A stretch of 64,000 bases of DNA. Source: Arachis hypogaea (Eukaryota > Streptophyta > Magnoliopsida > Fabales > Fabaceae). The notes beneath the pieces were generated by a model. It was not told the origin of the DNA, made no database searches, and saw only the letters and a list, made by a program, of their open reading frames with translations. The DNA lies in NCBI RefSeq assembly GCF_003086295.3, contig NC_092051.1, positions 13,508,810 through 13,572,809 on the forward strand, read 5' to 3'. Positions within the stretch are counted from its first letter, which is position 1; the number at the start of each line of letters is the position of its first letter. Shown here in pieces: positions 45,966 to 57,142 of the stretch. Made by a program: the position numbers and the translations under genes.

Positions 45966-47096
45966 ATGGCTCCTAAAGGAAAACAAACCACTTCAAGAGG
46001 CAAGAAAGAGAATATTCCAAAATCACTTTGGAATCAAGAGAGGTTTTTAACCAAAGAACATGCTGACCATTACTACAGAATAATGGGTCTAAGATCAGTG
46101 ATCCCGGAAGTTAAATTCGATCTGAAAAAAGACAAATATCCAGAGATCCAAGAGCAGATTCGAAAAAGAGGCTGGGAAATTCTGGCTAATCCTGAGACAA
46201 AGGTGGGTAGAAACATGGTTCATGAATTCTATGCAAATCTATGGCAAACAGATAAGCAGAGATTAACTGGAGCCGCTTTCTATACCTTTCGAACCTTGGT
46301 CAGAGGGAAGATTATGTACTTCCACCAGGACAGAATAAGAGAGGTCTTCAAGCTGCCTCAACTACAAGATGATCCAAAATCCTTTAATAGGAGAATGGTG
46401 AAATTTGATAAGCGCTTAGACCAAGTTCTAGAGGACATATGCATCCCTGGAACCAAGTGGATAACCAATACAAAAGGTGTCCCAAATCAACTCAAGAGAG
46501 GAGATCTCAAACCAATTGCCAGGGGTTGGCTGGACTTCATTGGGCGTTCTATACTACCCACCAGCAACCGCTCTGAAGTCACTGTCAAAAGAGTAGTGAT
46601 GATCCACTGCATTATGCTGGGTAACGAAGTGGAGATTCATCATCTGATTTCTTGTGAGCTCTACACAATTGCAAACAAGAACTCCACTGACGCCAAATTG
46701 GCTTACCCAAGCCTAATTTCTCTGCTATATAAAGATGCTGGGGTGAAGATGGGAGTGGATGAGTATATCTCAGTTGAGCACCCAATCACCAAAAAGTTCA
46801 TGGAAGGACAAGTGCAGGATAACTCCATCAAAAGGAGGGCACATGAGTTCCTCCCAGAAATCCCTCAGATTGACTATTGGACCCGCTTAGAAGCATCTGT
46901 CATCAAATTGCAAGAAGCTATGGATCAATTGAAAGAAGAACAGCAAGTTCAAAATAGCATGCTTTGCAAACTGCTGAAATAACAAGAGGAGCAGGGGCGT
47001 GAGCTACAAGAGCTGAAGTGCCAGAAGCTATCTTTTGAAGGGCCAAGCACCCCACAGACTAAAGGAGCATCCATCTCCCAAAATAAAGGTTATTGA
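45966..47096 (+). pseudogene. E1 third ORF (env-position, putative plant transposon protein)
   Basis: Likely start is the ATG at 45966 (MAPKGKQTTSRGKK), 24 codons inside the longer frame from 45894. About 338 codons reach a TAA at 46980-46982; the frame then stays open to a TGA at 47094-47096, so the TAA is probably a nonsense mutation that removes the last 37 residues. The body matches the Athila-lineage putative plant transposon protein domain: WEILANPETKVGRNMVHEFY, TFRTLVRGKIMYFHQDRIRE, MVKFDKRLDQVLEDICIPGT and AYPSLISLLYKDAGVKM. The C-terminus is a predicted coiled coil (VIKLQEAMDQLKEEQQVQNS). I see no signal peptide or transmembrane segment, so an envelope role rests only on position. 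Function unknown. Confidence 0.82.
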
Positions 47097-48276
47097 GTCC
47101 TAACTCTGTGATAACCTTTTATCCATTTTAAGAGTACATGAGTATTAGTATTAGAGTCATTTGTCTTTATGTCATTAATTTCATTTCTTTTATTACCAAT
47201 TGTCTGCTTCTATGCCTATTTTATATTATTTCTATTAAATAATAAATAAAGATTAGTGTCTATGCCTTAAAGCTATGAATGTCCTATGAATCCATCACCC
47301 TTCTTAAATGAAAAATGTTTTAATCACAAAAGAACAAGAAGTACATGATTTCGAATTCATCCTTGAAATTAGTTTAATTATATTGATGTGGTGACAATAC
47401 TTTTTGTTTTCTGAATGAATGCTTGAACAGTGCATATTTTTTAATTTGTTGTTTATGAATGTTAAATTTGCTGGCTCTTGAAAGAATGATGAAAAAGGAG
47501 AAATGTTATCTGATAATCTGAAAAATCATAAAATTGATTCTTGAAGCAAGAAAAAGCAGTGAATAACAAAGCTTGCGAAAAAAAAGAGAAAGAGAAAGAA
47601 AAAGCAAGCAGAAAAAGCCAATAGCTCTTTAAACCAAAAGGCAAGAGCAAAAAAGCCAATAACCCTTTAAACCAAAAGGAAAGGGTAAAAAGGATCCAAG
47701 GCTTTGAGAATTAATGGATAGGAGGGCCTGAAGGAATAAAATCCTGGCCTAAGCGGCTAAACCAAGCTGTCCCTAACCATGTGCTTGTGGCGTAAAGGTG
47801 TCAAGTGAAAAGCTTGAGACTGAGCGGTTAAAGTCGAGGTCCAAAGCAAAAAGAGTGTGCTTAAGAACTCTGGATACCTCTAATTGGGGACTTTAGCAAA
47901 GCTGAGTCATAATCTAAAAAAGTTCACCCAGTTATGTGTCTGTGGCATTTATGTATCCGGTGGTAATACTGGAAAACAAAGTGCTTAGGGCCACGACTAA
48001 GACTCATAAAGTAGCTGTGTTCAAGAATCAACATACTGAACTAGGAGAATCAATAACACTATCTAAATTCTGAGTTCTTATAGATGCCAGTCATTCTGAG
48101 CTTCAAAGGATAAAGTGAGATGCCAAAACTGTTCAGAGGCAAAAAGCTACTAGTCCCGCTTATTTAATTGGAACTAAGTTTCATTGATATTTTGGAATTT
48201 GTAGTATATTCTCTTCTTTTTATCCTATTTGATTTTCAGTTGCTTAGGGACAAGCAACAATTTAAGTTTGGTGTTG
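47097..48276 (+). other. E1 3' untranslated region with PPT-like end
   Basis: Non-coding 1.2 kb. It contains a purine-rich tract (about 47575-47615) and a conserved block GGTGTCAAGTGAAAAGCTTG (47787). It ends with GGGACAAGCAACAATTTAAG then TTTGGTGTTG immediately before the 3' LTR at 48277, the position of the polypurine tract that primes plus-strand synthesis, although this version is not purine-pure. Confidence 0.7.
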
Positions 48277-49822
48277 TGATGAGCGGATAATTTATACGCT
48301 TTTTGGCATTGTTTTTAAGTAGTTTTCAGCATGTTTTAATTACTTTTTAGTATATTTCTATTAGTTTTTATTCAAAATTCATATTTCTGGACTTTTCTAT
48401 GAGTTTGTGTATTTTTCTATGATTTCAGGTATTTTCTGACTGAAATTGAGGGACCTGAGCAAAAATCTTATTCAGAGGCTGAAAAAGGACTGCAGATGCT
48501 GTTGGATTCTGACCTCCCTTCACTCGAAATGGATTTTCTGGAGCTACAGAAGACGAATTGGTGCGCTCTCAATTGCGTTGGAAAGTAGACATCCAGGGCT
48601 TTCTAGAAATATATAATAGTCCATACTTTTCCCAAGTTTTGACGACGCAAATTGGCGTTTAATGCCAAGTCTTTACCCTATTCTGGCGTTAAACGCCAGA
48701 AACAGGTTGCAAACCAGAGTTAAATGCCAGAAACAGGCTACAACCTGGCGTTTAACTCCAAGAGAAGCCTCTACACGTGTAAAGCTCAATGCTCAGCCCA
48801 AGCACACACCAAGTGGACCCCAGAAGTAGATTTCTACACTATCTGTACTTAGTTACTTATTTTCTGTAACCCTAGCTACTAGTTGAGTATAAAAACAACT
48901 TTTAGAGACTTACTATGTACCTCATAACATTTTATATCAGAACTTGTATTTTCTACGGCATGAGTCTCTAAACCCATGGTTGGGGGTGAGGAGCTCTGTT
49001 GTGTCTCGATGGATTAATGAAATTACTACTGTTTTCCATTCAATCACGCTTGTTTCTATTCTAAGATATTCACTCGCACTTCAACCTGATGAATGTGATG
49101 ATCTGTGACACTCATCATCATTCTCACCTATGAACACATGCCTGACAACCACTTCTGTTCTATCTGCAATAGCTTGAGTGTGTATCTCTTAGCCTCCATT
49201 CCGAAAGATCGGAGTCTTCGTGGTATAAGCTAGAATCAATTAGCAGCATTCTTGAGATCTGGAAAGTCTAAACCTTGTCTGTTGTATTCCGAGTAGGATC
49301 TGGGATGGGATGATTGTGACGAGCTTCAAACTCACGAGTGTTGGGCGTAGTAACAGACGCAAAAAGATCAATGGATCCTATTCCAACATGAGTGAGAACC
49401 GACAGATGATTAGCCGTGCGATGACAGCGCATTTGGACCATTTTTACTGAGAGGACGGACGGTAGCCATTGACAACGGTGATCTCCCAACATACAGCTTG
49501 CCATGGAAGGAGCCTTGCGTGCGTGAAGAAGAAGACAGTAGAAAAGTAGAGATTCAGAAGACAGAGCATCTCCAAAAGCTCAACCTGTTCTCCATTACTG
49601 CATAACAAGTATTTAATTCATGTTCTTTTACTTTTTGCAATTAAAACTAAGAATCATTACTGATATCCTGACTAAGAATTACAAGATAACCATAGCTTGT
49701 TTCAAGCCGACAATCTCCGTGGGATCGACCCTTACTCACGTAAGGTATTACTTGGACGACCCAGTGCACTTGCTGATTAGTTGTGCGAAATTACAAAAGT
49801 GTGATTGCGATTTCGTGCACCA
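48277..49822 (+). repeat. E1 3' LTR
   Basis: Starts TGATG, ends CACCA, followed by the ACAAT duplication (49823-49827). Collinear with the 5' LTR with scattered mostly transition differences. Minus-strand frames of 78-80 codons recurring in this LTR and its relatives are not genes. Confidence 0.97.
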
Positions 49823-49827
49823 ACAAT

Positions 49828-50200
49828 GCAAATTTTTTTGTTGAAAATTTTGTCAAATATTGACAGAAATTAAGTTTATGATGATTTATTTTGCAATATG
49901 TGGGATTTTAAATTCTACAAAATTTTATGTAACAAAAGGATCAATCACCACCACATCTCTCATTCCAATAATCATAATTTTTATCTCTATTACTTCTGTT
50001 GTACCATCCTATCTCATCATGGTTATTAAATCCTATATCACACCACCAGCACTAATACCAACATCACCATCCCTTAGTTTTATTTCTAGTCTCACAATTT
50101 TTTTTCTATTCGAAATAATTTTGTATTATACTTTTTCTTCCTACAAGGGTCCTTCTCCATCTGAGCACCACCAATGACAGAACATTTTAAAAAATAAACT
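49828..50200. other. Short unannotated stretch between E1 and E2
   Basis: Original target sequence of E1. A 105-codon frame here (Ile/Ser/Thr-rich) has no recognisable domain and is not taken as a gene. Confidence 0.5.
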
Positions 50201-50602
50201 TATTCTTGTTGATGATGTATAACTCGTTCTGTCCAGGTGTAAGATCGCCTTCATCTAAGGGTGGATCAGGTATACGTCGACTTCGAGAGAACAAGCGGCG
50301 TTGGGTACCTACAAAGACACCCTGACGCTCAAGTTAGTGAGAGTAAAAAGTGAGTTTAAGAATATTCTAAGTGAATAGCGTACTTCTTTCCTATGGATTT
50401 TTTCTCTTTATAGAGGGTTTAAGTTCGATTGTGCTATATTGCAGTTATGTGATTTGACCTATTCTTGTGGTAACTGAGTTTAACGTTATACTGCATAATT
50501 ACCTTTTATGTCCTATACTTCGTAATAGAATCAATTCATTTTGTTAATTTGTCATGTTGTCGGTTTATAGGGTGGTTTGGTTCAAGCTATATTGACGAAT
50601 CA
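50201..50602 (-). repeat. E2 3' LTR
   Basis: Left copy of the repeat (3' LTR in the element's own direction). Shares GATGATGTATAACTCGT, ACAAGCGGCGTT and ACCTTTTATGT blocks with the right copy. The pair differs substantially, so the insertion is old. On the minus strand TCAAGTTTGGGCGCTA lies just before it, in the polypurine-tract position. Confidence 0.78.
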
Positions 50603-51118
50603 TAGCGCCCAAACTTGACCTGTGGTATTTTTCAATAAGACAAATTGAATTTAGATGATTTTTTGACCTATAAATCGACATTGTAATAATGAGGAGTAGC
50701 ACACAAGCTCAATTTGACTACATTGTAAATGTCATGACAACTTGCTTCACAAAACTTAAAATTAGTTAAAAGGGCATACAAACAAAGCCAAAAATAAACT
50801 AAAATAGGTTTAAAATTGTGACATGAAAGAGGGAGAAAGCGAGTGATGATCATAAATGTCAGTAGTTACTTTTACCGTTATCTAGGAGGTCATCATGGCC
50901 AATTTTCAAGATGTGTGTAGTGGGTTGCCTTGACCAATAGCTTGTGTGGGTTTGTATTTGAAAGATCTTCGGTCAAGAGCATTCCTTTGATAACTAGTAT
51001 ACATAGTTACTTGACCAAAAAATAGTATAAGTCTTTTTGTGATTTTCGTTTTTCTCTTTAGAGTTTATATCAAGTTTCAAAGAGAAAAATTAAAAATGAG
51101 AAACAGAGGTTAATATTT

Positions 51119-51800
51119 TTGCCACTTCTATTAATTTGTGTTTCTCTTTTACTTAGTTATTCTAAGATTTTGAGGATGGGTAAAAAGAAAGATAAGGATA
51201 AGGGAGAAGAGTTGGAAGAAGAAAAAGAGCTTGTCTTGGATGAAGCTAACCCTTATTCTTGGGTAAATAGTAGTGTCAAGTCTTGTGCTTTTCTTTTATA
51301 TGATAAGTAAAGCCTAGATCAGTTGGGTCATCAGGGTTGAGTGAGGGAAGAAGAAAATTTGAAAATTAATGCTACTAATAGAGTGTGTCACAAAGCAAAG
51401 GGTTTCAAGTATTTTTATATGTATTTGTGTGATTTTTTTGTGCAATTGAAAGTAAATTTTTTTTCACAAACTTTGAGCGTGGTGTGTTAACACAGTTGAG
51501 GTGTACACCCACCCAAATGCGCCCTAATGCTTGGACATTTGTAAGGGGTTTTAAAATTTTGATGGAGTTTTTAGAATTAGATTCTTCGTTAGAGGTGTTT
51601 TTTGCTATTTTTCAAGCGAAAAGGTTAAGAAAGGCACATGGGTAAATATCAATAGTACTTCTGGCCGAGCCATTTTTAGCCTTTACAAATTATCTCACAA
51701 GGGTTTTAAGGAGATGTTTGTAAAAATGAGGTTGGCTGAGGATAACTATCATTTTTACCTTGATGAGTTTTTAATGATGATATTTCAATTGTGTTAGAAT
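51119..51800 (+). pseudogene. Antisense ORF remnant in E2 (gypsy-type transposon protein)
   Basis: Plus-strand, i.e. antisense to the element. A 45-codon frame starting near 51175 (MGKKKDKDKGEELEEEKELV, then NPYSWVNSSVKSCAF) ends at a TAA near 51308. Downstream frames give TQMRPNAWTFVRGFKILMEF and LELDSSLEVFFAIFQAK (about 51510-51620), reminiscent of the putative gypsy-type transposon (Transposase_28-like) family. Several stops and frame changes. An antisense ORF between gag-pol and the 3' LTR is known in some Tat-lineage elements such as Grande; the match to that arrangement is inference. Confidence 0.5.
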
Positions 51801-51887
51801 CCTCGGCCTAGGCAGATATTGGGCATGGAAAAGATGGGCGAGGCAGAAGAATATATTTTTGAAAATATTTGAGGAATAATACTTTTT

Positions 51888-52190
51888 CTAATAAGTTGTT
51901 GTCGGTGGTGGATTTGTTCTTTTTGTCCCTCTTACCGGGGGTGACCTCCACCCCAGTGCTGGCTTTAAAGATATGGTCTCACGATTATCGCTATTTTTTA
52001 TGTTCTTCCGATGCTCATCATCATCTCGACTGTTCTGTCGTTGGGCCAATAATTTGCTCACTCTTTGAACTTTGGCTTGCAGCGCCACATTCATAGCTAG
52101 CAACTCGGCGTAAGTTGGTGGAGGAGGAGGTGGAGTATACTCGCCTGCCTTTGTCGAATCAATGCAAAAGAGGAGAAAAACAAATGGGAA
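51888..52190 (-). pseudogene. E2 gag N-terminal remnant
   Basis: Minus-strand reading gives DSTKAGEYTPPPPPPTYAEL followed by LAMNVALQAKVQRVSKLLAQ, an N-terminal gag-like start with a Pro run and coiled coil, just inside the primer site. The frame degenerates after about 70 codons. Confidence 0.55.
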
Positions 52191-52219
52191 TGAAAACTGT
52201 GGGGTTACGTTAAGGTCAA

Positions 52220-52236
52220 CCCTATGGTGGGCGCCA
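52220..52236 (-). promoter_or_regulatory. E2 primer binding site, tRNA-Lys type
   Basis: On the minus strand TGGCGCCCACCATAGGG matches 15 of 17 bases to the complement of the plant tRNA-Lys 3' end as I recall it. It sits two bases inside the right-hand LTR and fixes the element's direction. Confidence 0.75.
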
Positions 52237-52238
52237 AA

Positions 52239-52663
52239 TGTTCTTGTATGTGTAGCCTTGCTGATGATGTATAACTCGTCATGTCTAAGTGTAAGCTCGC
52301 TTTCTCCTGGGGTGGTGGATTAGGTATACATCGACTCTGACAAAACAAGCGGCGTTAGATATTTGTAAAGGCACTCCGATACTCAAGTAAATAATGAGAT
52401 TAAAAGGCGAGTTCAAGAATATTATGAGTGAATATCGTACCTCATCCTTCTAGGATTTTTTTTTCCTTTTACAGAGCGTTTAATTTCAAACATCCTATAG
52501 TGCGGTTATGCAATTTGAGCTATTCTTGTGGTAGAAAAGTTTAACTTAAGATGCGTAACTACCTTTTATGTGCTATACTTTGTAACAGAATAAATCCATT
52601 TTGTTAGTTTGTTACATTGCCGATTTTTAGGATGATTTTAGTCGAATTATAACTGACAGATTA
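52239..52663 (-). repeat. E2 5' LTR
   Basis: Right copy of the repeat. Begins TGTTCTTG in plus-strand reading next to the primer site. The outer end is placed by alignment with the left copy (GACGAATCA versus GACAGATTA). Confidence 0.75.
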
Positions 52664-52969
52664 TTTGTTAATAACTTAAAACTCCAAATATTACAAATAA
52701 AACTATCACAAATTCAATTTCTATTAGTTTTGACGGATATTTTTATGGAAAGATCGTGTTATCTCAAAATAATAAGATTAAGAGTCACGTTGTCTCATTT
52801 TTTACTAAGAGTCATGTTATCCTTTATATAAATAGACAAATTGAATTGAATATTTACTTTAATCTCAAAAGCAAAGTTTTGAAAATTGAATTGGTCATTA
52901 AATCGAAAAATTAGAGACTAAAGGTTTAAATGTTCAACTAAAATTGAACCGAATATAATAAAATAATAT
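52664..52969. other. Unannotated stretch between E2 and E3
   Basis: AT-rich, no feature supported. If the E3 LTR starts earlier than inferred, part of this would belong to it. Confidence 0.4.
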
Positions 52970-53868
52970 TGTTGATCGAAAAAATATTTTCGATAAAAGT
53001 AAGTGGAATCGAAACGAGTCAAGTATGGTTTCTCGAGAAGACACACGCGTAAGTATAAAGTTGGAAGTGATTGGTGCCGATTTGATTTTCGATTGTTTTG
53101 TTGATCGAGTAAGTCAAATCAAGGAGAAGATTCGATTCGGAAAATCGAGTAAGGCCTTTGAAAGAGCCGGTCGAATAGTTGTGAAAGTGGGAAGTTAATA
53201 GCTTTTATTGCACGAGGAGATCATGGGGAATATCTACAATCATACGGCGGGAACGGTTACCAAGGGAGACTGCACTTCAAAATTGAAATGTTGTATTTAA
53301 TTTTAATTAATTACCAATTAATCGTCAGTTATGTAAAAATTAGCCTATAAATATTAGAAAATCTTAGTGAAGAGGGGTGGGAACTTTTATTCAGAAAAAC
53401 ACTCTAGCACTCTCACATCCCAGCGAATTCCTGAGTTTGCATTCAAGTTACATTTTTTGTAGGGTTCCTTCCACCTTCTCCTTTCTTTTAATTTATTCTT
53501 TCTGTAAACTTATCATTTCAATTAATTTTATTTACTAAATGTCCTTCACTTTTGTTTGTTAAATTTATCCTTCTGAATTTGAATCTTTTATGTTGAAGTC
53601 CTTTCGATCCAATCAAGGGCATTTTATTGTCTTCTTTTAATTTCATTGCAAATCTTTCCATTTATTATTTATTTAGTTTTCAAAACTTTCAATTTCTAAG
53701 TTTCAATTATTAATTTACAGATTTACTTTATTTTAATTTTCAAATTTGGTCTAATTGAAGACGCTTTTGATGCACTTCTAGAAAACTAGTACTCGCACAG
53801 AGGAGTAGGTTTCGCTCCCAGACCATTAGAATCGAACCACCATCGATTTGCTAAAAATCGACAAAACA
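52970..53868 (+). repeat. E3 5' LTR (boundaries inferred)
   Basis: Proposed from TGTTGATCG at 52970 to ACA at 53868, just before the candidate primer site. A TATA box CCTATAAATATTAG at 53343-53356 fits the U3/R boundary. The 3' LTR is not in the window, so the limits cannot be checked by pairing. A palindrome TCGAAAAAATATTTTCGA lies at its start. Confidence 0.5.
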
Positions 53869-53871
53869 AAT

Positions 53872-53888
53872 TGGCACTCCCGATGGGA
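53872..53888 (+). promoter_or_regulatory. Candidate E3 primer binding site
   Basis: TGGCACTCCCGATGGGA begins with the TGG expected opposite the tRNA CCA end and lies in the right place, about 60 bp before gag. I could not assign the tRNA. Confidence 0.4.
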
Positions 53889-53944
53889 CAGTTTTAAATT
53901 GAAGTGTGTCAAAATAACTGTTTTTTCCAGTATTTGTCTAGTGT

Positions 53945-56395
53945 ATGCGATTACGAAGTGGAAAGATCATTCACATGGTTGTTGAATTATCGAATGTGAA
54001 TGGTGGTTCATCCACCAATGATAGCGTACCAGTATCCATGCAACAGGCCGATATGTCTTCACGTTCAGAAGGCGCAGTCGGGATTGAAAGTATAGTCGTT
54101 ACAACTATTCAAACTGGAAATGTTGGACGTAATACTCATCCACGTGGTCCTGTACCACCATATCAACCTCCATTAACCGTTGGTTGGCCCCCCTACGGTC
54201 TTCCTCCCGGTTATACCCCACCGGTGGGTGGTTTTATGCCGCCTATCTGTTTTGGGAATATAAATGGAGCAAACAATGTTCAAAACCCACAACAATCCGA
54301 GTATTCTCGTGATTATCATGTGGGTTCCAGTTTGAATGCTATGAATTCAATGGCAGTATATCGACAACAAGTGGAGGAAAGTCACCATGACTTGGTCAAT
54401 TTATTGACTCAGCAAATGACTACAATTCTGAATCCCATGATGGCTGATCATGAATCGAGGTTCGTGCGTCTTGCTAGACAAGTCGAGAGGATTGCTCGAA
54501 TCGTCGATTATGATGATGGTGAGAGGCACAATGCCCGAGGAAACAACGAGAGGATAGAAAATATTTTTCAAAATGAAAATGATATTCCGAATCGAGAAAA
54601 TCCTCGTGTGGTTCGTCGAGATCAAAATGCTGATGATGTTGTAGCCAGATTGCGTGGTGATCGTTATCAGGTCACTAGAATTGTCGAAGAGGTTTTAAAT
54701 CGGGTTGGGCTAAATGTTGGTTTTATAAATCAACCTCATTTTGTGTCTGCTTTTCCCCAAGTAGTTCAAATGGTAGAAGTGCCAAGAGGGATGAAAAATC
54801 CGAAAATAACCACAAAATTTGCTGGAGAAGTTGGAGAATCAACTACTGAAAATGTTGCTCGTTATTTGGTCGAGATCGGGAATTTAGCTAATGATGAAAA
54901 TTTAAAAATGAAGTTTTTTCCTTCGTCGTTTACGAAGAATGCATTTACCTGGTTTTCGAATCTTAGACCAAATTCGATTACAACATGGAATCAGTTGGAA
55001 ACTGCTTTACACGCTCAATTCTATCGAGGTGAGATGAATGTGGCAATTACTGATCTGGTGGCTTTGAAATGTGAAGATGGTGAAACCATTGATGATTATT
55101 TAATACATTTAAAAAATGCTAGAAGTAGATGATATGTGTCATTACCTGAGAATGAGATAGTGAAAATAGCAACTATGGGGTTGGAATTTTATATGTGCAG
55201 AAAATTGCTTAATGTGCATATTCCCGATTTGGCCCATTTGGCTGAAAAAGTTCGACAGACCGAACTTATGAAAAAAGAAAAAGAAAAATATAGGAGTGAG
55301 CAGAGGTCGAAGAGTAAACCATTTACTCGTAAAGAAAAGGTGGCATATGTAACTATGGAATCCTCAGAGGAGGAATTTGATTTCGAAACAGAAGTTGATT
55401 TGGCTGAACTTAAGAAAGGTCCTCCATATGTTTGCTCTTTATTGAAAAAGCTTCCTAGTAATGAAAAGTTGAATGATTCAAAACTTAAAAGTGGAAAGAA
55501 GTATAGTTTTGATATCTCGAAATCTGATCAGATTTTCGATGTGTTGCTTAAGGATAAACAATTAGTTTTGCCTGAGGGTAGAACTTTACGTTCCGTAAAA
55601 GATTTGAAAGGAAAGCCTTATTGTAAATTTCATCAAGCAACTAGTCATTCGACTAACAGTTGTGTACGTTTCAGGGATTTGATTCAAGAGGCAATCATGG
55701 AAGGACGTTTGAAATTTGATGATGGCAAAAAGGAGATGAAGGTTGATGTAGATCCTTTTGAAGTTGATGCCAGTTGTGTCGAACCCTACTTGGGGGTGAA
55801 TATGGTTGGCATGGCTTATGATTTCAATGTGGCTCTTGATGATTTTGAATCACAGGTAAGTACTGTATACCCCAGAACAGGAGATGGCTTGCTGGATTTC
55901 TTGGTTCAACAGAAGATAAAAGACCGGGACGTATCTCTGTGTCTAAGGTGTAATGCTGTGTTAGATGCTGAAGCGGTAGCAATCTTTGAAAAAGAAAGAA
56001 TGAAAAAAGAATTTTCTCATAGGGAGGAGCAAGCATGTCAGAGACAGCCAATTCGACGTGTGGAGGGTTCTAGTTCAAAAATCCCTCAGCATGATGTCAC
56101 TCCACCTTTAAGTCGATCCCAAGCTGTAGGTGTTCAGTGGATTAGAAACTGTCAAGAATTCCAAAGGCGTGATCATCTGTATCGACGTAACCCTTAATGG
56201 GGGCATCGGGCACCTTCTCGGAATCAGTATGCTTTCTATCAGAGTCGAGCCAGAGGTTATCCAAGAGGCAGAGGTGGAGGAAGAAGTTTAAATCGAAATA
56301 AGAAACTTCAATTGGAGACAGGAAAAGAGACGAGCAAGGGGGCAATGCCTTCTGTGCATTCTCAGATAGTTTTTCCTTCTAATGGAGAGACTTGA
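53945..56395 (+). pseudogene. gag: E3 gag pseudogene
   Basis: One reading frame from the ATG at 53945 carries a disordered Pro/Gly N-terminus, then the gag domain (TTENVARYLVEIGNLANDEN, KNAFTWFSNLRPNSITTWNQ, FYRGEMNVAITDLVALKCED). A TGA at 55130-55132 interrupts it. The frame resumes (EIVKIATMGLEFYMCRKLLN; basic KEKEKYRSEQRSKSK; CKFHQATSHSTNSCVRFRDL, a zinc-binding-like segment). A TAA at 56195-56197 and three further stops near 56391-56400 follow before the protease. The reading frame itself is not shifted in this region: only nonsense changes. Tat-type gag proteins form the particle core. Confidence 0.85.
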
Positions 56396-56399
56396 TGTT

Positions 56400-57142
56400 G
56401 ATGAAGGAATATTCCGACTGAGTACCTTGGAGAATACGAGAGTAATCCAGATGAGGATTATGATCAGGAAGATGAAGGGGCTTTCTCTTTCATTCATATA
56501 GAGGATGAGCCAGGTTTCTTTCCTCGTCCTACTGAAAGACAGATGTCTCATCTGCGTCCCCTTCATGTTATTGCAATATTGAATGGGTTTAAAATAAATA
56601 AGGTGTTGATTAATGGTGGGGCAGCAATTAGTCTTTTGCCCGAGAGGATGTTGGAAAAAGTAGGAAAGCATCCTTATGATCTGGTCCCTACAAATATTGC
56701 TGTGACTGACTTTAGTGGGCTTTTACACCAGCGAGAGGGCTGGTTACTTTGACTGTAAAAGTGGGATCTTCAGAGAGACACTCTGTTTTTGTGGTGGTAC
56801 CATCAAAGGCTAGTTATAATGCCTTACTGGGGAGAGATTGGATCCATGGTGTGGGTGCTGTACCCTCAACAGTGCATCAGAGCGTGCTTCTATGGACTAA
56901 GGAAGGCAAACCTGAAATTGTCAAAGCAGATTCGAGTCTGTATGTCGAACAGATGCATGTCGATTTTAGGATTTATAATCGAAAAGTAAAGCCTTTAAAT
57001 GTTGATCGATCTCTAAATCCTTATAATTGTGAAGGTTGTTATTTGACTTCAGAAGGCCTTTCGATAAAGTTGCGTTATCCAGACGTGGGTTTCGAACCGA
57101 CTGGTTGGGACTGTCTCTCTTGAAGACTTTGAAGACTGCACC
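56400..57142 (+). pseudogene. E3 protease region pseudogene
   Basis: KVLINGGAAISLLPERML is the aspartic protease site, but the usual catalytic Asp-(Gly/Ser/Thr)-Gly has Asn instead of Asp (AAT for GAT, near 56610). A one-base indel near 56725 shifts the frame; the C-terminal part continues in the other frame (VFVVVPSKASYNALLGRDWI) to a TGA at 57121-57123. A second shift follows before RT. The protease would be inactive even if translated. Confidence 0.82.

Larger units (their letters stand above)
37393..49822 (+). mobile_element. E1: complete Athila-type Ty3/gypsy retrotransposon
   Basis: A 12.4-kb element bounded by LTRs of 1547 and 1546 bp and flanked by a perfect ACAAT duplication (37388-37392, 49823-49827). 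Order: 5' LTR, tRNA-Asp primer site, 1.1-kb leader, gag, protease-RT-RNase H-integrase, palindrome-rich gap, third ORF in the env position, 1.2-kb 3' region, 3' LTR. The domain order and the third ORF place it in the Athila lineage. It resembles the abundant peanut gypsy families; the exact family name cannot be assigned here. By eye about two dozen differences lie in the first 550 bp of the LTR pair, so the insertion is not brand new. Confidence 0.96.
50201..52663 (-). mobile_element. E2: small minus-strand LTR retrotransposon
   Basis: Two direct repeats of about 400-425 bp (50201-50602 and 52239-52663) enclose 1.6 kb. A primer site next to the right-hand repeat on the minus strand shows the element reads right to left. 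The interior keeps only an N-terminal gag piece on the minus strand and a decayed open frame on the plus strand; protease, RT and integrase are absent, so it is non-autonomous or deleted. No convincing target duplication was found, so the outer limits carry an error of several bases. Confidence 0.78.

Noticed and set aside
49860..50177. 105-codon hydrophobic frame between E1 and E2
   Set aside because: Ile/Ser/Thr-rich translation of AT-rich sequence with no domain, no neighbours and no promoter evidence.
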